From assembly GCA_963575745.1 (NCBI GenBank), contig CAUYUJ010014200.1, positions 247,072-311,071 of the forward strand: DNA of 64,000 nucleotides. The letters run 5' to 3'. Both the position numbers and the translations under genes were made by a program. Below are positions 1-10,770 of the stretch, piece after piece. Under the pieces are notes generated by a model, which saw only the letters and a program-made list of their open reading frames with translations, made no database searches and had not been told where the DNA came from. Source of the DNA: Prorocentrum cordatum. Taxonomy: Eukaryota > Sar > Dinophyceae > Prorocentrales > Prorocentraceae. Every line of letters starts with the position of its first letter. The stretch's first letter is position 1.

Positions 1-338
1 AGGGGGGCGGGGAGGAGGGAGGAAGGAAGAAAAGAAGGAAGGAGGGAACGCGGGAACCGTCTTTTCAAAACGAGGACCCAACACCGCAGGATGGTTGTGA
101 GTTGTGTGTGTGTGTGTGTCCGTGAGAGTGTGCATGGACGGCGGCGGCGAGGACGACGAGGAAGTGAGTGTCGTGCCGGGCGGAAAGCACAGTCAGGGTG
201 AAGAGCGGCATGAATGACGAGGGGTGTATGTGTGCGTGTGCCGAGCGGGGTGGGAGGGGAGGTGCGCACGCGCGCAGGGGGAGCGGGGGATTGAGAATGG
301 GGAGGCGGCGGGATTAGGGACTGAGGGAGGACGTATGT
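1..338. other. GC/purine-rich non-coding stretch with (GT)n
   Basis: Purine-rich at the extreme left, then a short GT microsatellite near 101-118 and scattered GTGTGTG words. Short open frames exist but carry no recognisable protein, and their composition follows the repeats. I see no gene here. Confidence 0.5.
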
Positions 339-397
339 GTGCGTGGGGAGGACGGACGGGGAGGAGGAGGAGGAGGAGGAGGAAGAGGAGGAGGTGT

Positions 398-473
<76 letters not shown>

Positions 474-484
474 GATGATGATGA
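339..484 (+). repeat. (GGA)n followed by (GAT)n microsatellite
   Basis: GGA triplets fill about 360-391 and GAT triplets about 396-483, with one GGT interruption. Both are trinucleotides, so several frames stay open as poly-Asp, poly-Met or poly-His; I treat those as artefacts. The same (GAT)n-(GGA)n pairing recurs at 47177-47310. Confidence 0.9.
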
Positions 485-984
485 GAAGAACAGATTGTCT
501 GGACATGCGGGTAGGTGTGGCCGCAGGCCTCTCGTTTGCCAGTGCTGCACACGTCCCATTCCCCCTCCCCCCCACCACCAGGGTAACACTTGCCATATGT
601 GTTGGTGCTACAGTCATCGAATTCTCTTGCGACCGAGCCGTCGCCGAAAAACACCCGACGGCATGGTTGTCAACGTTTTCGGCATTTCCCCTCGTTTCGC
701 CATGCGGGCCATCAAAGCACGAACGGAGTATAACAGTCCGTTCTTGTGGAAGAGGCCGAAGCCATTGGGGCCGAACTCACGAAACAACTTTGCACCGTCT
801 GAAGAGGGGAGGGCAAGGCATTCGGAGCGTGGGCTGCTTTCGTAGAGGGCCAGGGGGAGAACAGGTCTGGTAGCTGTTTTGCAACCGCACTGTCTCCGAA
901 TAACATGTCCCAGAGAAGACCTCATCAATGATAGTGTTTGCCAGCGTGGACCCCAAGCAGTAAGCGGTTGCATCGTCGATGTGT
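485..984. other. Unique-looking sequence, no gene identified
   Basis: Mixed-composition sequence without obvious tandem structure. Overlapping open frames on both strands lack recognisable motifs and consistent G/C-ending codons. Confidence 0.4.
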
Positions 985-1350
985 AAGCTATGAGGTGTGC
1001 GCTGTGTGATGCACGCTATGTGGTGCAAACCATGTGGTTCAGGCTACGTGGTGCAATCCATCTTGCAGAACTTGCACTTGTAAACTCCACTGCTCGTCTC
1101 CAATCCGCAACTTGGTTTGGAAAACCCACGCGGCGACGATTGCGATGACTGCTTTGCAACGGCTTGTGCATCTCGGCGTTGGCGCTAGCGTGGCGGCAAG
1201 TTCGCGCGCAGAGCGACCAGCTTAGTGTCAGCTATGGTGTGCCTGCTCTGCTGTGCAGCATGCGCAGTGCAAGCTATCTGGTGCAAGCTATGGTGGCAAG
1301 CTATGTGAGCTGTGCGGTGCCAGCTGTGTGGTGCAGGCTATGTGATGCCA
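985..1350 (+). repeat. Degenerate short repeat, core GCTATGTGGTGCAAG
   Basis: A 14-20 bp word close to GCTATGTGGTGCAAG recurs many times at 985-1062 and again at 1230-1345, with about 170 bp of unrelated sequence between. It looks like an old, decayed minisatellite. Confidence 0.6.
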
Positions 1351-1500
1351 TCTTCGTGGGGGGGGGGGCACCCCAGCGGGGGGCGCCCACGAGGCGGGCA
1401 CCAGGCGACACCTCGGCATACTCCCCCCCCAGCGCAGGGTGCCCACGAGGGTGCCCACGAGGCGCCCATTGGCGAGCACCAGCCGAAGACCAGGCATACC

Positions 1501-1658
1501 TTACCAGCCTGGAGCATATCCCTATCCCTAGGCTGGGCACCTCCTCATCACGATGCCAATCTTAGGGATTCCCTGATTTTTTGAGGGCGAACCCCCAAGA
1601 TTGTCACCGCCTTTTGGCGTGTCATTCTTAGGGATAGGGATACGTTCGAGGCTGGTAA
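1501..1658. mobile_element. MITE-F: short element with about 30-bp terminal inverted repeats
   Basis: The left end (TACCAGCCT, a 6-base variable part, then TATCCCTATCCCTA) is matched in inverse at 1629-1657. About 25 of 29 positions agree. The total length of 158 bp with no coding capacity fits a miniature inverted-repeat element. I could not define a target-site duplication, and no second copy was seen. Confidence 0.55.
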
Positions 1659-2149
1659 AAATGCCACACCAGTTGCGGAATGAAGGCGCCACAGCAAGAA
1701 CCCCTCAGTGCAAGCACTGCTCGGGATGAGTTGTCCGCCGTGCCGCCACCGCACACAGGTCGGACCATCCCGAGGAATCCTGCGCTCCGATTGTCTTATA
1801 TATGGACCATCGGACTTCTCGACTCCTTCCCCGGGGGCCAGCTTCCTGACCAACCCGTACTCAATCGGTGCCCCAGGGGCCCGGCGTGGCCAAGAGGGGC
1901 AACAGTCCGGGCGCCCCGAGTCTGCGCCGAGGAGCCAGCTGCTTCGGCTCTTTGACATCCGACGTCCTGAACACATCGCAGTGACTCGACGAAAACTCGC
2001 GACTTGAGCCCGAACCCCCATCTTTCTGCAACGTTTGGCGGGCTGGATCGATTTGTGAGGGCCTTGGGGCCCGCAGCAGGGCGCAGACGTCCGGCGGGAA
2101 TGCCACCGCCCAGATCTCGTGGTCCCTGGACCTTTGCAGTCGGCCGAAG

Positions 2150-3015
2150 GTGTGCCCCAGCCCCCCGCAGATGGCCACCCGGCTGCTGCAGCGGGGCGCG
2201 GCCGCGCACGCCCCGGCAGGCGAGCGGGCTGCAGAGGACGCCGCGGCGAAGGCCGTCCAGCGGCAGGCGCCTGCGGCTGTGTCCGCAACGGCCTCGGCGC
2301 AGGCCTCCGTTGGCGCAGAGGGCGCCGCGGAGGGGACGCCGCCCGCCAGCGCTGCAGCGCCCGCGCCGGCCAGCGAGCACGCGAGCGCCGCAGCGGCCGC
2401 CGCCGCCAGCCGCGCCGAGGCTGGACGCGCGATGGTGCCCGCCGCGTGTGGCGCGGGGTTTTCCGCCTATGTCCCGGCCACGGCGCGGCCGAGGGAGGGC
2501 CCCTTCCAGGCGGCGCTGGCGGCCAGGCTGTGGGGCGGGCACAGGTTGGCGGAGGAGACGGCCGAGCTGCCGTCGCAGCTCAGGGCGGGGCGCCCCGCGC
2601 CAGAGCCACTCTGCAGGGCCGCCTGGCGCGCCGTGCTGGAGTCAACACTGCAGCGGGCGGCGGCGGCGTCGCAGCAGGCGCCGACGGCAGCGCAGCGGGG
2701 GCACGCTGCACCGCAGCGGGCGCCCGCGGCGGCGCAGCGGGTGCCGCTGGCGCGGCGGGCGCCGGCGGCGAAGCGGCAGAGGGTCACGCCCGCGGCGTCG
2801 CCGGCCGCGCCAGCGGTGCCTGCCAGGGAGGGCGGGGCCGACGAGATTTTCGCGTGCCCGGCGGCCGCGGGGTCGATCGGCGATCCGTACGCGTCCGCGC
2901 GGAGGTCGCTGGGATCGGACGCGATCGCGGTGCTGGGCGAGCAGTGCGGCGTGGTCGCCCATCTCCGCGCGGGCGCTGGCGCGGGCTGCGCAAGGCTGCA
3001 TGGCGAGGCGCGGCG
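2150..3015 (+). CDS. Probable large Ala-rich exon, unknown protein
   Basis: I do not recognise the product. One + frame (codons starting at positions equal to 2 modulo 3) stays open for over 850 bp, and roughly nine codons in ten end in G or C, as in the helicase exons of this window. The peptide is Ala-rich and includes Ala/Gln/Pro repeats, a basic patch AAKRQRVTP near 2765-2790 that could be a nuclear localisation signal, and a less biased tail with GADEIFACP and DPYASARRSLGSDAIAVLG. The other frames are also open because of the GC content, so frame choice rests on codon bias and peptide character. Start and splice sites are not defined. It could be an upstream exon of the helicase gene or a separate gene; nothing visible links them. 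Confidence 0.4.
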
Positions 3016-3294
3016 GCGCGCAGTGGGGTCTGTGGCCCAAGGTGCCCCCAGGATTTCCAAGGAGGCCCCGGCAACCTCCAGAGCATCCCTCCGATGCCCA
3101 GAGGGCCCCAGGCGCTCCGAAGCGGAGCGAAAAGCTGGGAACAGCCTGGGCCAGGACTTCTTAATGACCAACGCCCGAAGGGGGTTGGGGGATGGCCCGG
3201 CTGAAGGGGGGGCGGCCTCCTAAGCCTAGAAGCATCCGAGCCCCTCTTCCCAACGAGGGCCCCCCCCTGCCCTTCTCGGAGGGCCGCTCCTGCT

Positions 3295-3612
3295 CGCCGC
3301 CGCTCACGAGGCGGAGGCGGCCGCGGCCGCTCGCGGGCGCCTCCCCGAGGCGCTGCAGCCCCGCGGCGCTGCGCGGGGCGCGGTGCTGCCGGAGGGGCCG
3401 GCGGCAGCCCGGGCTGGCGCCGCGGCGCGGGCCCGGGAAGCGCCGCCGCCCAGCGGGTCGGCCGAGGCGCCCGCGGCGGGCGCGCTGCCCGGGGAGGTGG
3501 CGCGCCAGGGGCGGAGGCTGCGGCTGCGGAGGCTGCGCTGCGGGCGCGGCGGGCGGAGCCCGAGCGGCGCGCCCGGGCGCGGCACTCAGACCGGGCGTGC
3601 CAGTCAGACCGC
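3295..3612 (+). CDS. Possible Ala/Arg-rich exon
   Basis: A + frame reading EAEAAAAARGRLPEALQPRG and continuing through APPPSGSAEAPAAGALPGEV keeps nearly all codons G/C-ending until it runs into (TCC)n at 3628. No domain is recognised and the peptide is low-complexity, so it may be a GC-rich non-coding patch. It lies 280 bp downstream of the larger Ala-rich exon and on the same strand. Confidence 0.25.
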
Positions 3613-3627
3613 GCCCCTGCCGCAGAC

Positions 3628-3722
3628 TCGCCTCCTCCGCCTCCTCCTCCTCCTCCTCCTCCTCCTCCTCCTCGTCCTCCTACTCCTCCTGCTCCTCCTC
3701 CTCCTCCTCCCCCTCCCCTCGC
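3628..3722 (-). repeat. (GGA)n/(TCC)n array
   Basis: CTC/TCC triplets on the + strand with a few CGT and CTA interruptions. It is one of the many (GGA)n/(TCC)n arrays in this window; here the purine strand is minus. Confidence 0.9.
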
Positions 3723-4742
3723 CCTGGTCCCCGTCTCTGCTCTTCGCGTCAGGCTCGTGGGCTCGCGGGGTTGGGGGGCTCGGTCGTAGTGTGCCTCGTG
3801 GGTGTGCAGTGTGCGGCGCGCCCGTCGGCGGCTGGGGCCTTTGGGGGCCGCTCCACGTCCCAGCACAGTAGACTCCGACTTGAGGCATGCGATGCTCCTC
3901 GGTGTGGGGCGGATGGACATCTGAGTCGCGTGATGTTGTTGTTGCCCCTCTCCCGACCTGCGCGCCTGTTCCGCCTGGGGTATTCCCCACAGGGGGATGG
4001 CTCGTCTACTCTGCAGGTGCGCCCAGGACACCTCAAGGATCCTCGTCGCCTTCGGGAGACGTCGCCCCGAATCCGCATCAGTCTCGCGAGGTCGTGAATC
4101 TCTTGCCTGGTACCAGGAAGGTTTCACGTGGGCGATGCAACACTTGTTTGATCGCACGGGCATTCCCGCGTTCGCTGCCGGCGTTGGGCCGCCCGTGAGC
4201 GTAAGCGCCTTCGCCTCCGATGCAGTTGGCCACGCTGTCCGCCCGCGTAAGCTGCGGCGCAATGTCGCCATGCCACCACGCGTGAGGCCCGTGCCTCTCG
4301 GTCGCTCACGTGACCTGGCTCGCGGGAGCGGGAAGCCTTCGGAATCATGTGGGGGGAGGGCAGCTCCTGAGTTCGGTCGGGCGTGTCCCGCTATACAGGG
4401 AGAGTATCCACGCACGGCCACAACATTGTCGGGGGACGATCTTGCACTATTTTTGATTATTAGGCCTGTTTTTTTATATAGGGGGTAAATGCTTGTTTTT
4501 TTGTGCTTTTGACTATCCTGTTTACTGTCTGGGGCCCGACCGAACACCGCTTGAGGCCAGGTGTGCTTGCCTCTGCGAGGGGGGGGGGTCTCCGTGCGCT
4601 CGCCGCCTGGCCGCCGGAGGACCGGCCTCGGATAGATGTCGTTCGCCGCTGCACGGCGCGAGGCCGCCTCGCGCCTTGCCGTCGCGGGCGTGGCCCCCCG
4701 GGAGCCTCGGGAGACCACTCCGCCGGGAGCTCCGAGAGTTGA

Positions 4743-4955
4743 TCACCGAGCGCGTTTCCACCACTCGCAGAGTGCCTGCTCGCAAACGTCCGAGATGTAG
4801 TCGATTGCAACGTGCTCGCAAACTACTCGCAAGAGTGCCTGCTCGCCTGCTACACGTCTGCGTGGATGTAGTTTCTCGTAGATCCCCCGCGGGGGAGCCA
4901 GGCCACTTGGGAGTAATTACTACTTTGCGAGTAGTGGAACGCGCTCTTCTAGTTA
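4743..4955. mobile_element. MITE-A, uninterrupted copy
   Basis: The left end CACCGAGCGCGTTTCCACCA, then CTCGCAGAGTGCCTGCTC, is repeated in inverse at the right end (ACTTTGCGAGTAGTGGAACG then CGCTC). The interior CGTCCGA, ATGTAGT and GATC..CCGC words are shared with the copy at 10933-11281, which carries a second element inside. It is non-coding. Confidence 0.65.
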
Positions 4956-5079
4956 AGTCGGGCCTGTCCTTCTACATGGGGAATATTGAAGATCATCAGC
5001 AAATAGTCGGGGGACGATTTTCCGTGTCTGTTAGCCCACTTATGTTTGGTGCATGTTTGGACTATGTCTTGATTGTTCC

Positions 5080-5310
5080 TCCAAGACCCGCCTGTCGGAG
5101 GACATGCCCGACCTCAGCGTTGCGACGGGGGTCAGTGCAAACGGGGTCGGCCGGAGCGCCCCGACCTTGCAGGACCCTGCAGGGGGCCCAGGGCCGCCTT
5201 GACCCGGGCCGGGGTGCAGGATCCTGTTGGAGTTTGCAGGTGCCTTCGCATTGACCCGGGCTTGGGTGCAGGATCTTGCGGGATCCTGCGGGGCCCGACT
5301 GGCCCGGGTG
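5080..5310 (+). repeat. 33-bp dispersed word plus an imperfect tandem repeat
   Basis: CGCCTGTCGGAGGACATGCC and the next 10 bases recur near 37849-37880 with few changes. Immediately after it, a unit of about 55 bp containing TTGACCCGGGC and GGTGCAGGATC is present twice (near 5197 and 5250). Confidence 0.5.
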
Positions 5311-5404
5311 TGGATGGACCCCGGCCAGGAAGAGCCCCGATTCCGTCGTGCCGGCCCCCGAGTCCCTGGGAAGGCTCGCGCCCGTGACCCCCCGACCTGG
5401 AGCC

Positions 5405-5650
5405 TATGGCGACGCCCTTCTGCGCCCGAGCGGCTCAAGGAGGCGCCGTGGGCGGGAGCGAAGGCGCACGACTCGGCGGCGCAGCCCGAGCCCGACCCTC
5501 GCCGAGCAGCGACGCGGGCAGCTCGAGGGGCGGCGGGGGGCGGCCTCGGGACTCGTCGACGGCGTGGCGACAGTCGAGCTCCAGTCGCACCCCCGCCTCC
5601 CCCGGGGAAGGGGCGAGGAGGAAGAGGGCAGAGGAGGGCGGAGGAATCGA
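5405..5650 (+). CDS. Weak candidate exon (Ser/Gly/Arg-rich)
   Basis: Two + frames are open over this GC-rich patch with many G/C-ending codons. One reads PSSDAGSSRGGGGRPRDSST, the other PERLKEAPWAGAKAHDSAAQ. No domain is recognised and I cannot choose a frame with confidence. Confidence 0.18.
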
Positions 5651-6104
5651 CGCGGGGGTGGTGTCTACTCTTGGGGCCCGCATTCAGGAGGGTCCATGTC
5701 TTGTGTGGGGGCAGGGTGCGGACGTGGCCCCCAGGTGGAGGAAGGTGGACTGCACAGGCGAGACTCTGATGGAAGGAACGCTCCGGGTTCGCAGGGACTC
5801 GCTGTTCCACTGGGTCCTTCCACGGCAACTCCTCCAGTGCTCCAGCGCTCCCCGTCGTGCGCCCAGGCGCTTAAAGGGGGGCCGAACGGCGACATCGCTC
5901 CCCATATCCGCCGCTCCCTGCCGTGGCAGCTCCCCGCGGCCCACGCGCTGCAGAGGCGAGGGGGGGGGGGAGGGCCCCAGCCCTTCCCCCGCCTCGAGGG
6001 CCCTGCCGCGCGGCGCCGCGACAGCTGCTCCTCTCCGCGGGCGGGGCGCCCGGAGGCACGCTGCCGCCGTGCCCGGCCGGGTGGGGCCAGGCTGGCCCCC
6101 CCCC

Positions 6105-6258
6105 TCCCCCCCCCCCCCCGCCCAGGACGGTGTGCAAAACCTCCTCCTCCTCCTCCCTCCTCCTCCTCCTCCTCCTCCTCCTCCTTCTCTCTCTCCTCCT
6201 CCTTCTCCTCCTCCTTCTCCTCCTCCTCCTCCTCCTACTCCTCCTCCTCCATTTCTTT
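6105..6258 (-). repeat. C-run and (CCT)n array
   Basis: A run of C residues followed by CTC/CTT triplets on the + strand, ending at an AT-rich spot (TTTCTTTCCTTATAAATC). Confidence 0.85.
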
Positions 6259-6355
6259 CCTTATAAATCAGAGTGAGGGGGCCGAGCGGTCATTCATTGT
6301 CCCTGGGTGCGTGGCTGAACCGAATCCGTGCTGAGGGTTTTATGCTTGTTGCCTT

Positions 6356-6357
6356 GG

Positions 6358-6403
<46 letters not shown>

Positions 6404-6495
6404 GGTGGTGGTGGTGGTGGTGGTGGTGGTGGTGGTGGTGGTTGTGGTGGTGGTGGTGGTAGTGGTGGTGATGGTGGTGGTGGTGGCATTGTTGT
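6356..6495 (+). repeat. (TTG)n then (TGG)n microsatellite
   Basis: About nine TTG triplets pass directly into about thirty TGG triplets with a few GTG/ATG interruptions, then GTTGTTG. Confidence 0.9.
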
Positions 6496-6957
6496 TGACC
6501 TTTCATTTCTGAAGAATAATTATTGTTGATCCTCCCAACAGGTGCATACCGTTTTTTCTGAACCAAAGTGTGTCCCTCGACGCTCGCACCTTGTTTTTTA
6601 TAAGGGAAAGTCTTGAGGCTCAAACTAGGCCCCTGGCCCCCGGGTTACAACAACAACGGCTCCCGCGTGAGTTCCTTCACAATTTAGCCAGGACCCCACT
6701 CCCACCCGAAACTTCCTCGCATTGTATTCAGGAATCGCGCTCTCGCTTGGGACTTCCTTACAATTTATTTAGACATCGCTCTCCCGGCGCTTTTTTAGTC
6801 CCGCTCTCGCTGGAGACTTGCTTGCAATCTACTGACGAATTGCGCCCTTGCGTTGGAATTTCTTGCAATCTACTCCAGCGCTACGCTCCCGACACCCAGG
6901 CACCCAGGAGTCGCGCTCACGCTTCGGACTCCCTCACAGATTACCTAGGAATCGGAA

Positions 6958-7690
6958 TGTCGCTGCCCTTCGTGGCCCCGTTGCAGCCCTTTCTGGCCCC
7001 CTCGCTTTGTTTCGTGGCCCCGTTGCAGCCCTTCGTGGCCCCCTCGCATTGTTTCGTGGCCCCGTTGCAGCCCCTCGTGGCCTCCTCGCTGCCCTTCGTG
7101 GCGCCGTTGCAGCCCTTCGTGGCCCCCACGCTTTGTTTCGTGGCCCCGTTGCAGCCCTTCGTGGCCCCCTCGCTGCCCTTCGTGGCCCCGTCGCAGCCCT
7201 TCGTGGCCACGTTGCAGCCCTTCGTGGCCCCCTCGCTGCCCTTCGTGGCCCCGTTGCATCCCTTCGTGGCCCCCTCGCTGCCCTCCGTGGCCCTATATAT
7301 GCATGCCCTCCGTGGCCCCCGCTCGTTTGCGCCCGTGGTGGCCCTATATATGCATGCCCTTCGTGGCCCCGCTGTCGCCCTTCGTGGCCCCCTCGCTGCC
7401 CTTCGTGGCCCCGTCCTTGCCCTCCGCGGCCCTGTATACGTATGCCCTTCGTGGCCCACGCTCGCTCGCGCCCCCTGTGGCCCCATGTGCATGCCCTTCG
7501 TGGCCCCGCTGTCGCCGTTTGTGGCCCCCTCACTGTCCTACGTGGCCCAGTTGCTACCCTCAGTGGCCCCATCGTTGCCTTCTGTGGCCCCGCATTATCC
7601 GCCCTTCGTGGCCCCCGCTCGTTCGCGCTCTTCGTGGCCTTATACGCATTCCCTTCGTGTTCCCGCTGTCGCCCTTCGTGGCCTACTTCG
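6958..7690 (+). repeat. 21-bp minisatellite (CCCTTCGTGGCCCC core)
   Basis: The core CCCTTCGTGGCCCC is followed by variable 7-bp fillers (GTTGCAG, CTCGCTG, CTCGCTT) to give a basic unit of 21 bp, i.e. seven codons. The array keeps a + frame open for hundreds of codons as a Pro/Phe/Val/Ala repeat, and a minus frame open as a Gly/Arg/Ala repeat. Neither has a recognisable unique domain or a credible start, so I call it a repeat, not a gene. Confidence 0.8.
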
Positions 7691-7729
7691 TGTTCTTGTG
7701 GCCCTGCTGTCGTTCCCTCTCGCTCTCGC

Positions 7730-7802
7730 TTTCGCTCGTCGTCGCCGTCGTCGTCGCCGTCGTCGTCGTCGCCGTCGTCGTCGACGTCGTCGTCGTCGTG
7801 GT
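7730..7802 (+). repeat. (CGT)n microsatellite
   Basis: CGT/CGC triplets with short CTC interruptions immediately after the 21-bp minisatellite. Confidence 0.8.
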
Positions 7803-8049
7803 CGGGGTCTCCTGTCCGTCCCTCTTGGGGTCTGGTCGATGGTCCGTGGCCGCCCCGCCGATCAGCGCTGCCTCTGGCCAGGCCGACGGTCCGGGGCCGC
7901 CCCGCCGCTTGCCGGGGCCCGGTCTGCAGGGAAGAAAGTTATACCCCCCAAAAGGAGTTCGGTCGAAGATGAAGAGGGCGGGTCTCGAGGGTTTGGGACA
8001 TACGCGTTATTGGACTCTCGAACAGATAAGGGCGAACAGTCTTAAAATG

Positions 8050-8208
8050 ATTGTTGGTGTTGTCGTTGTTGATGTTGTTGTTGTTGCTGTTGCTTTTGTT
8101 GTTGGTGGTGTTGTTGTTGTTGCTGGTGTTGTTGGTGTTGTTGTTGTTGTTGTTGTTGTTGTTGCTGTTGTTGTTGTTGTTGCTGTTGTTGTTGTTGTTG
8201 ATTGTTGT
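8050..8208 (+). repeat. (TTG)n microsatellite
   Basis: TTG triplets with occasional GGT, GCT and TTT variants. It directly precedes the GCGACCCACC minisatellite. Confidence 0.85.
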
Positions 8209-8211
8209 CGT

Positions 8212-8482
8212 CGTCCCCCCCGCGACCCACTCCGCGACCCACCCCGCGACCCACCCCGCGACCCACCCGCGACCCAACCCGCGACCCACCCGCGACCCAC
8301 CGGGCGACTCACTCGCGACCTACCCAGCGACCCGCCCGCGTCCAAAGCGACTCACCCGCGACCCACCCCGCGACCCATCCGCGACCCAAACGCGACCCAG
8401 CCGCGACCCACTCGCGACCCACCTGCGACCCACTCCGCGACCCACCAGCGACCCACCCCGCGACCCACCCGCGACCGATCCA
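8212..8482 (+). repeat. 10-12 bp minisatellite GCGACCCACC
   Basis: More than twenty copies of GCGACCCACC(CC), varying to GCGACCCAAC and GCGACTCACT, in head-to-tail order. Confidence 0.85.
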
Positions 8483-8756
8483 CATTGGTTAAAAGAAAAA
8501 ATTGGCGTCTGCGGCGGGCTCGTTGTGTAACTTGTAATATGCGGCGCCTGCGGCGGGTTTCTCCGGAATCTCGCAGACTGCCGACATCCCCACCGACCCC
8601 TAGATTCTCCCTGTCGCACCCCGAGGCCTGTTTTTAGGGCGGGCCGGGCGTTTCGCCTGAGACTTCCTCACCATTTGTGACCATGAAGCTTAAACGTTGA
8701 CAACAGTTCCACATATGGGGGGCGCGTTTTTTTCCAAAATGTTGCTCTCGCCGTAG

Positions 8757-9108
8757 TGCCGCGCACATTCGTTTTACAAATTTAAGAGCTTCACGGATTG
8801 AGGGCGGGTGATTTTCAAAATGTGGTTCTCGCTTCAGCGCCGCGCGCAGTCACTTCATTGAGGGCGGGTGGTTTTCAAAGTGTGGCTCTCGCCTTAGCGC
8901 CGCGCGCATTCGCTTTGAACATTTGCAAGAGCTTCAAGGATTGAGGGCGGATGGTTTTCAAAGTGTGGCTCTCGCCTTAGCACCGCGCACATTTGCTTTA
9001 GACATGTGCAAGAGTTTCAAGGATTGAGAGCGGTTCCTTTTCAACCTGAAGTTCGCTCTGTATCACCGCGCGCATTCTTTTTCAAATGTACAAGAGCTTC
9101 GCAGATTC
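8757..9108 (+). repeat. 83-bp tandem repeat
   Basis: ATTGAGGGCGG(G/A)TG begins units at about 8797, 8857, 8940 and 9023. The last two spacings are 83 bp and the first is shortened to 60 by a deletion. Each unit carries TTTTCAAA(A/G)TGTGG, CTCTCGCCTTAGC and CCGCGCGCATTCG. A diverged relative appears near 21100-21260. Confidence 0.75.
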
Positions 9109-9701
9109 CCATGATCAAAAAAAAACAGAAATGGCGTGCTGGAAAGATCCAGAATTTATGATGGTGCAACACTTACGCTGATTCGTGGTGCTGTAGTCCC
9201 CGGGAATTGGCGATCAGGCACGATTCAAGATCGTCAAGACGCAACAGTCAAGTTGATGCGTGGCGTTGGAATCCAGAACAATGTTTCGGCATGCTCCAGG
9301 TTGTTCAAACGGTTGTCTTCCAACGAGGCAGTTCCCTCAGTGGAAATGAACCGTTGCAGAAGCCTCTGAAGAGGGAGCTTGGAGGGAGGGTTTATTCCAA
9401 AATCTTTGGTGACCTTCGGGTTCCCACTGGTTCGCGCCATGCCAGTGCCATAGCACAGCGGTGGTGGTGCGCGGGCGCCCTCTGCGCACCTCGCCTCCTC
9501 CCCGAATCATTCTCCGCCGCCTCCGCGGCCGCCGCCGGTTCGCGGCCCGCAGGCCCTCGGCATGAGGTCCTGGATGATGTGGATCAACAGATCGTGGGGG
9601 CAAGCAGTCTAGTGCTGCGAAGGCTGCGAGTACACGATTCGGCGGGATCTGGGGTTTGTTCGTTCCTTCGCTCGCTCCTCAGTGGCCGCTGGCATCAGCA
9701 G
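9109..9701. other. Sequence upstream of the first visible helicase exon; no exon placed
   Basis: GC-rich in its second half. A frame contiguous with the helicase exon continues upstream to about 9207, but before 9683 it has no helicase-like motifs. The pyrimidine-rich stretch TTCGTTCCTTCGCTCGCTCC before 9680 suits a branch/polypyrimidine region. Confidence 0.4.
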
Positions 9702-9776
9702 GAGAACCCCGAGTCGAAGATCTTCGTGCTGCTGCTGTCGCTCGCCGAGTCCGCCTCCGGGACGAACCTCACAGCG
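9702..9776 (+). CDS. SNF2-family helicase, exon carrying motif V (part 1)
   Basis: Encodes NPESKIFVLLLSLAESASG followed by TNLTA, the conserved strand and loop of SNF2/RAD5-type helicases just before motif V (hydrophobic strand, then S/G-rich turn, then NLT). SNF2 ATPases remodel chromatin or act in DNA repair in the nucleus. The exon probably opens after CAG at 9701 (or after the CAG at 9682) and ends after codon GCG at 9776. The next bases are GAGCCC, so the donor would be GA, a known dinoflagellate variant. The exon is phase 0 and joins exactly to the exon at 16072. Upstream ATPase motifs (GKT, DExH) are not visible in the window, so this is the 3' half of the gene or a gene fragment. Confidence 0.75.
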
Positions 9777-9777
9777 G

Positions 9778-10659
9778 AGCCCCCTTGGGGCATGGCAGAG
9801 CGCGTGTCGCGGGCAGGGGCGGCTGGATGGGAAGGCACGCAAGTTGCCGCTAGTCTCGCAGCGATCATGCAAAGCCCAGCAATGCTAGCCCTTGAACTAT
9901 AAGGGGGGGCTCCTCCCCGTCCTTTCGCGGGGGGGGGGGAGGGGTAACATCGTTTCCTTCCCCCGCGGCCGCGGCGCCTCCGGAGGTGCGGCGTTTCAGC
10001 TGTTGTTGCCAGTGTGATTCGCGTGATGTCGTGAGAGTGGTTCCTGTGATCTTGGGCCGCTCAAGCATTTACGAGTATTGTCCTCAGCGTTTTTTTGAAT
10101 TTAGACGCCCATTACTAAGTCACGGACGTTGTCGCTAGTCTAGCATCGAATGCATGTCGCCGCTTAGCGCCAACAAGCGCCCAATGACGCCCTATAGCGC
10201 CATGTTTGGGAGATGCGTTGAGTTTGCATCGCACGCTTCTTGACTTCATGGGACTCGCTATCGGGTGCTTTGTCAGGGCGGGCCACGAAGTGTACGTTCC
10301 AGACGATGCCAGCCTTCATGAAACGAAGAAAAACAACGGCATGACCAAGCACAAGCTTGCGGCGGTCCCAGCGCCGCCCCAATCGCACTCCGCGCGTCAG
10401 GGAGGAGGGTCCAGCGCCGATCCAAGGGATCTGCTCGAATCTCCGACAGGTGTATGCTTGCGCACTTTTGTCTTTTAATCGAATGGAGTGGAAGCATTAG
10501 GAGATGTTTGTTTCCCCCGACGACCCCAGGCACACATCCAGCGTCCTGCGAAGCCCGACATCGACGGAACAGTGTGCCTTTGGACTTCTTGTAGCAAGGT
10601 TCCTTGACGCACGCACCCACCCCAGTCATTCGACGTCACGTCTCGATTGTTCAATAAGG
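9778..10659. other. Start of helicase intron 1: unique sequence, no gene
   Basis: A C-run near 9900-9950, then about 600 bp of moderate GC without clear repeats. The short open frames have no motifs. Confidence 0.4.
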
Positions 10660-10770
10660 GGTCCTCGGATATCCCGACCCCTCCCCTGGGGCAGTTGTTT
10701 CATCCCGAGTCGTTTTTTGACGGTCCTGGGGCCGGGGCCCGCAGACGCCGAAAGCACCCCAGAAAATCTC
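10660..10770 (-). repeat. Dispersed repeat (CGACTCGGGAT family), copy 1
   Basis: The reverse complement contains CGACTCGGGATGAAACAACT, followed by a CCCAGGGGAGGGGTCGG-like stretch, and is preceded by GGGGCCC..CTTTCGGC. It matches 34040-34130 and 37405-37510 on the + strand. Confidence 0.6.

Noticed and set aside
396-484. Poly-Asp, poly-Met and poly-His frames
   Set aside because: Translations of (GAT)n with no flanking coding signal.
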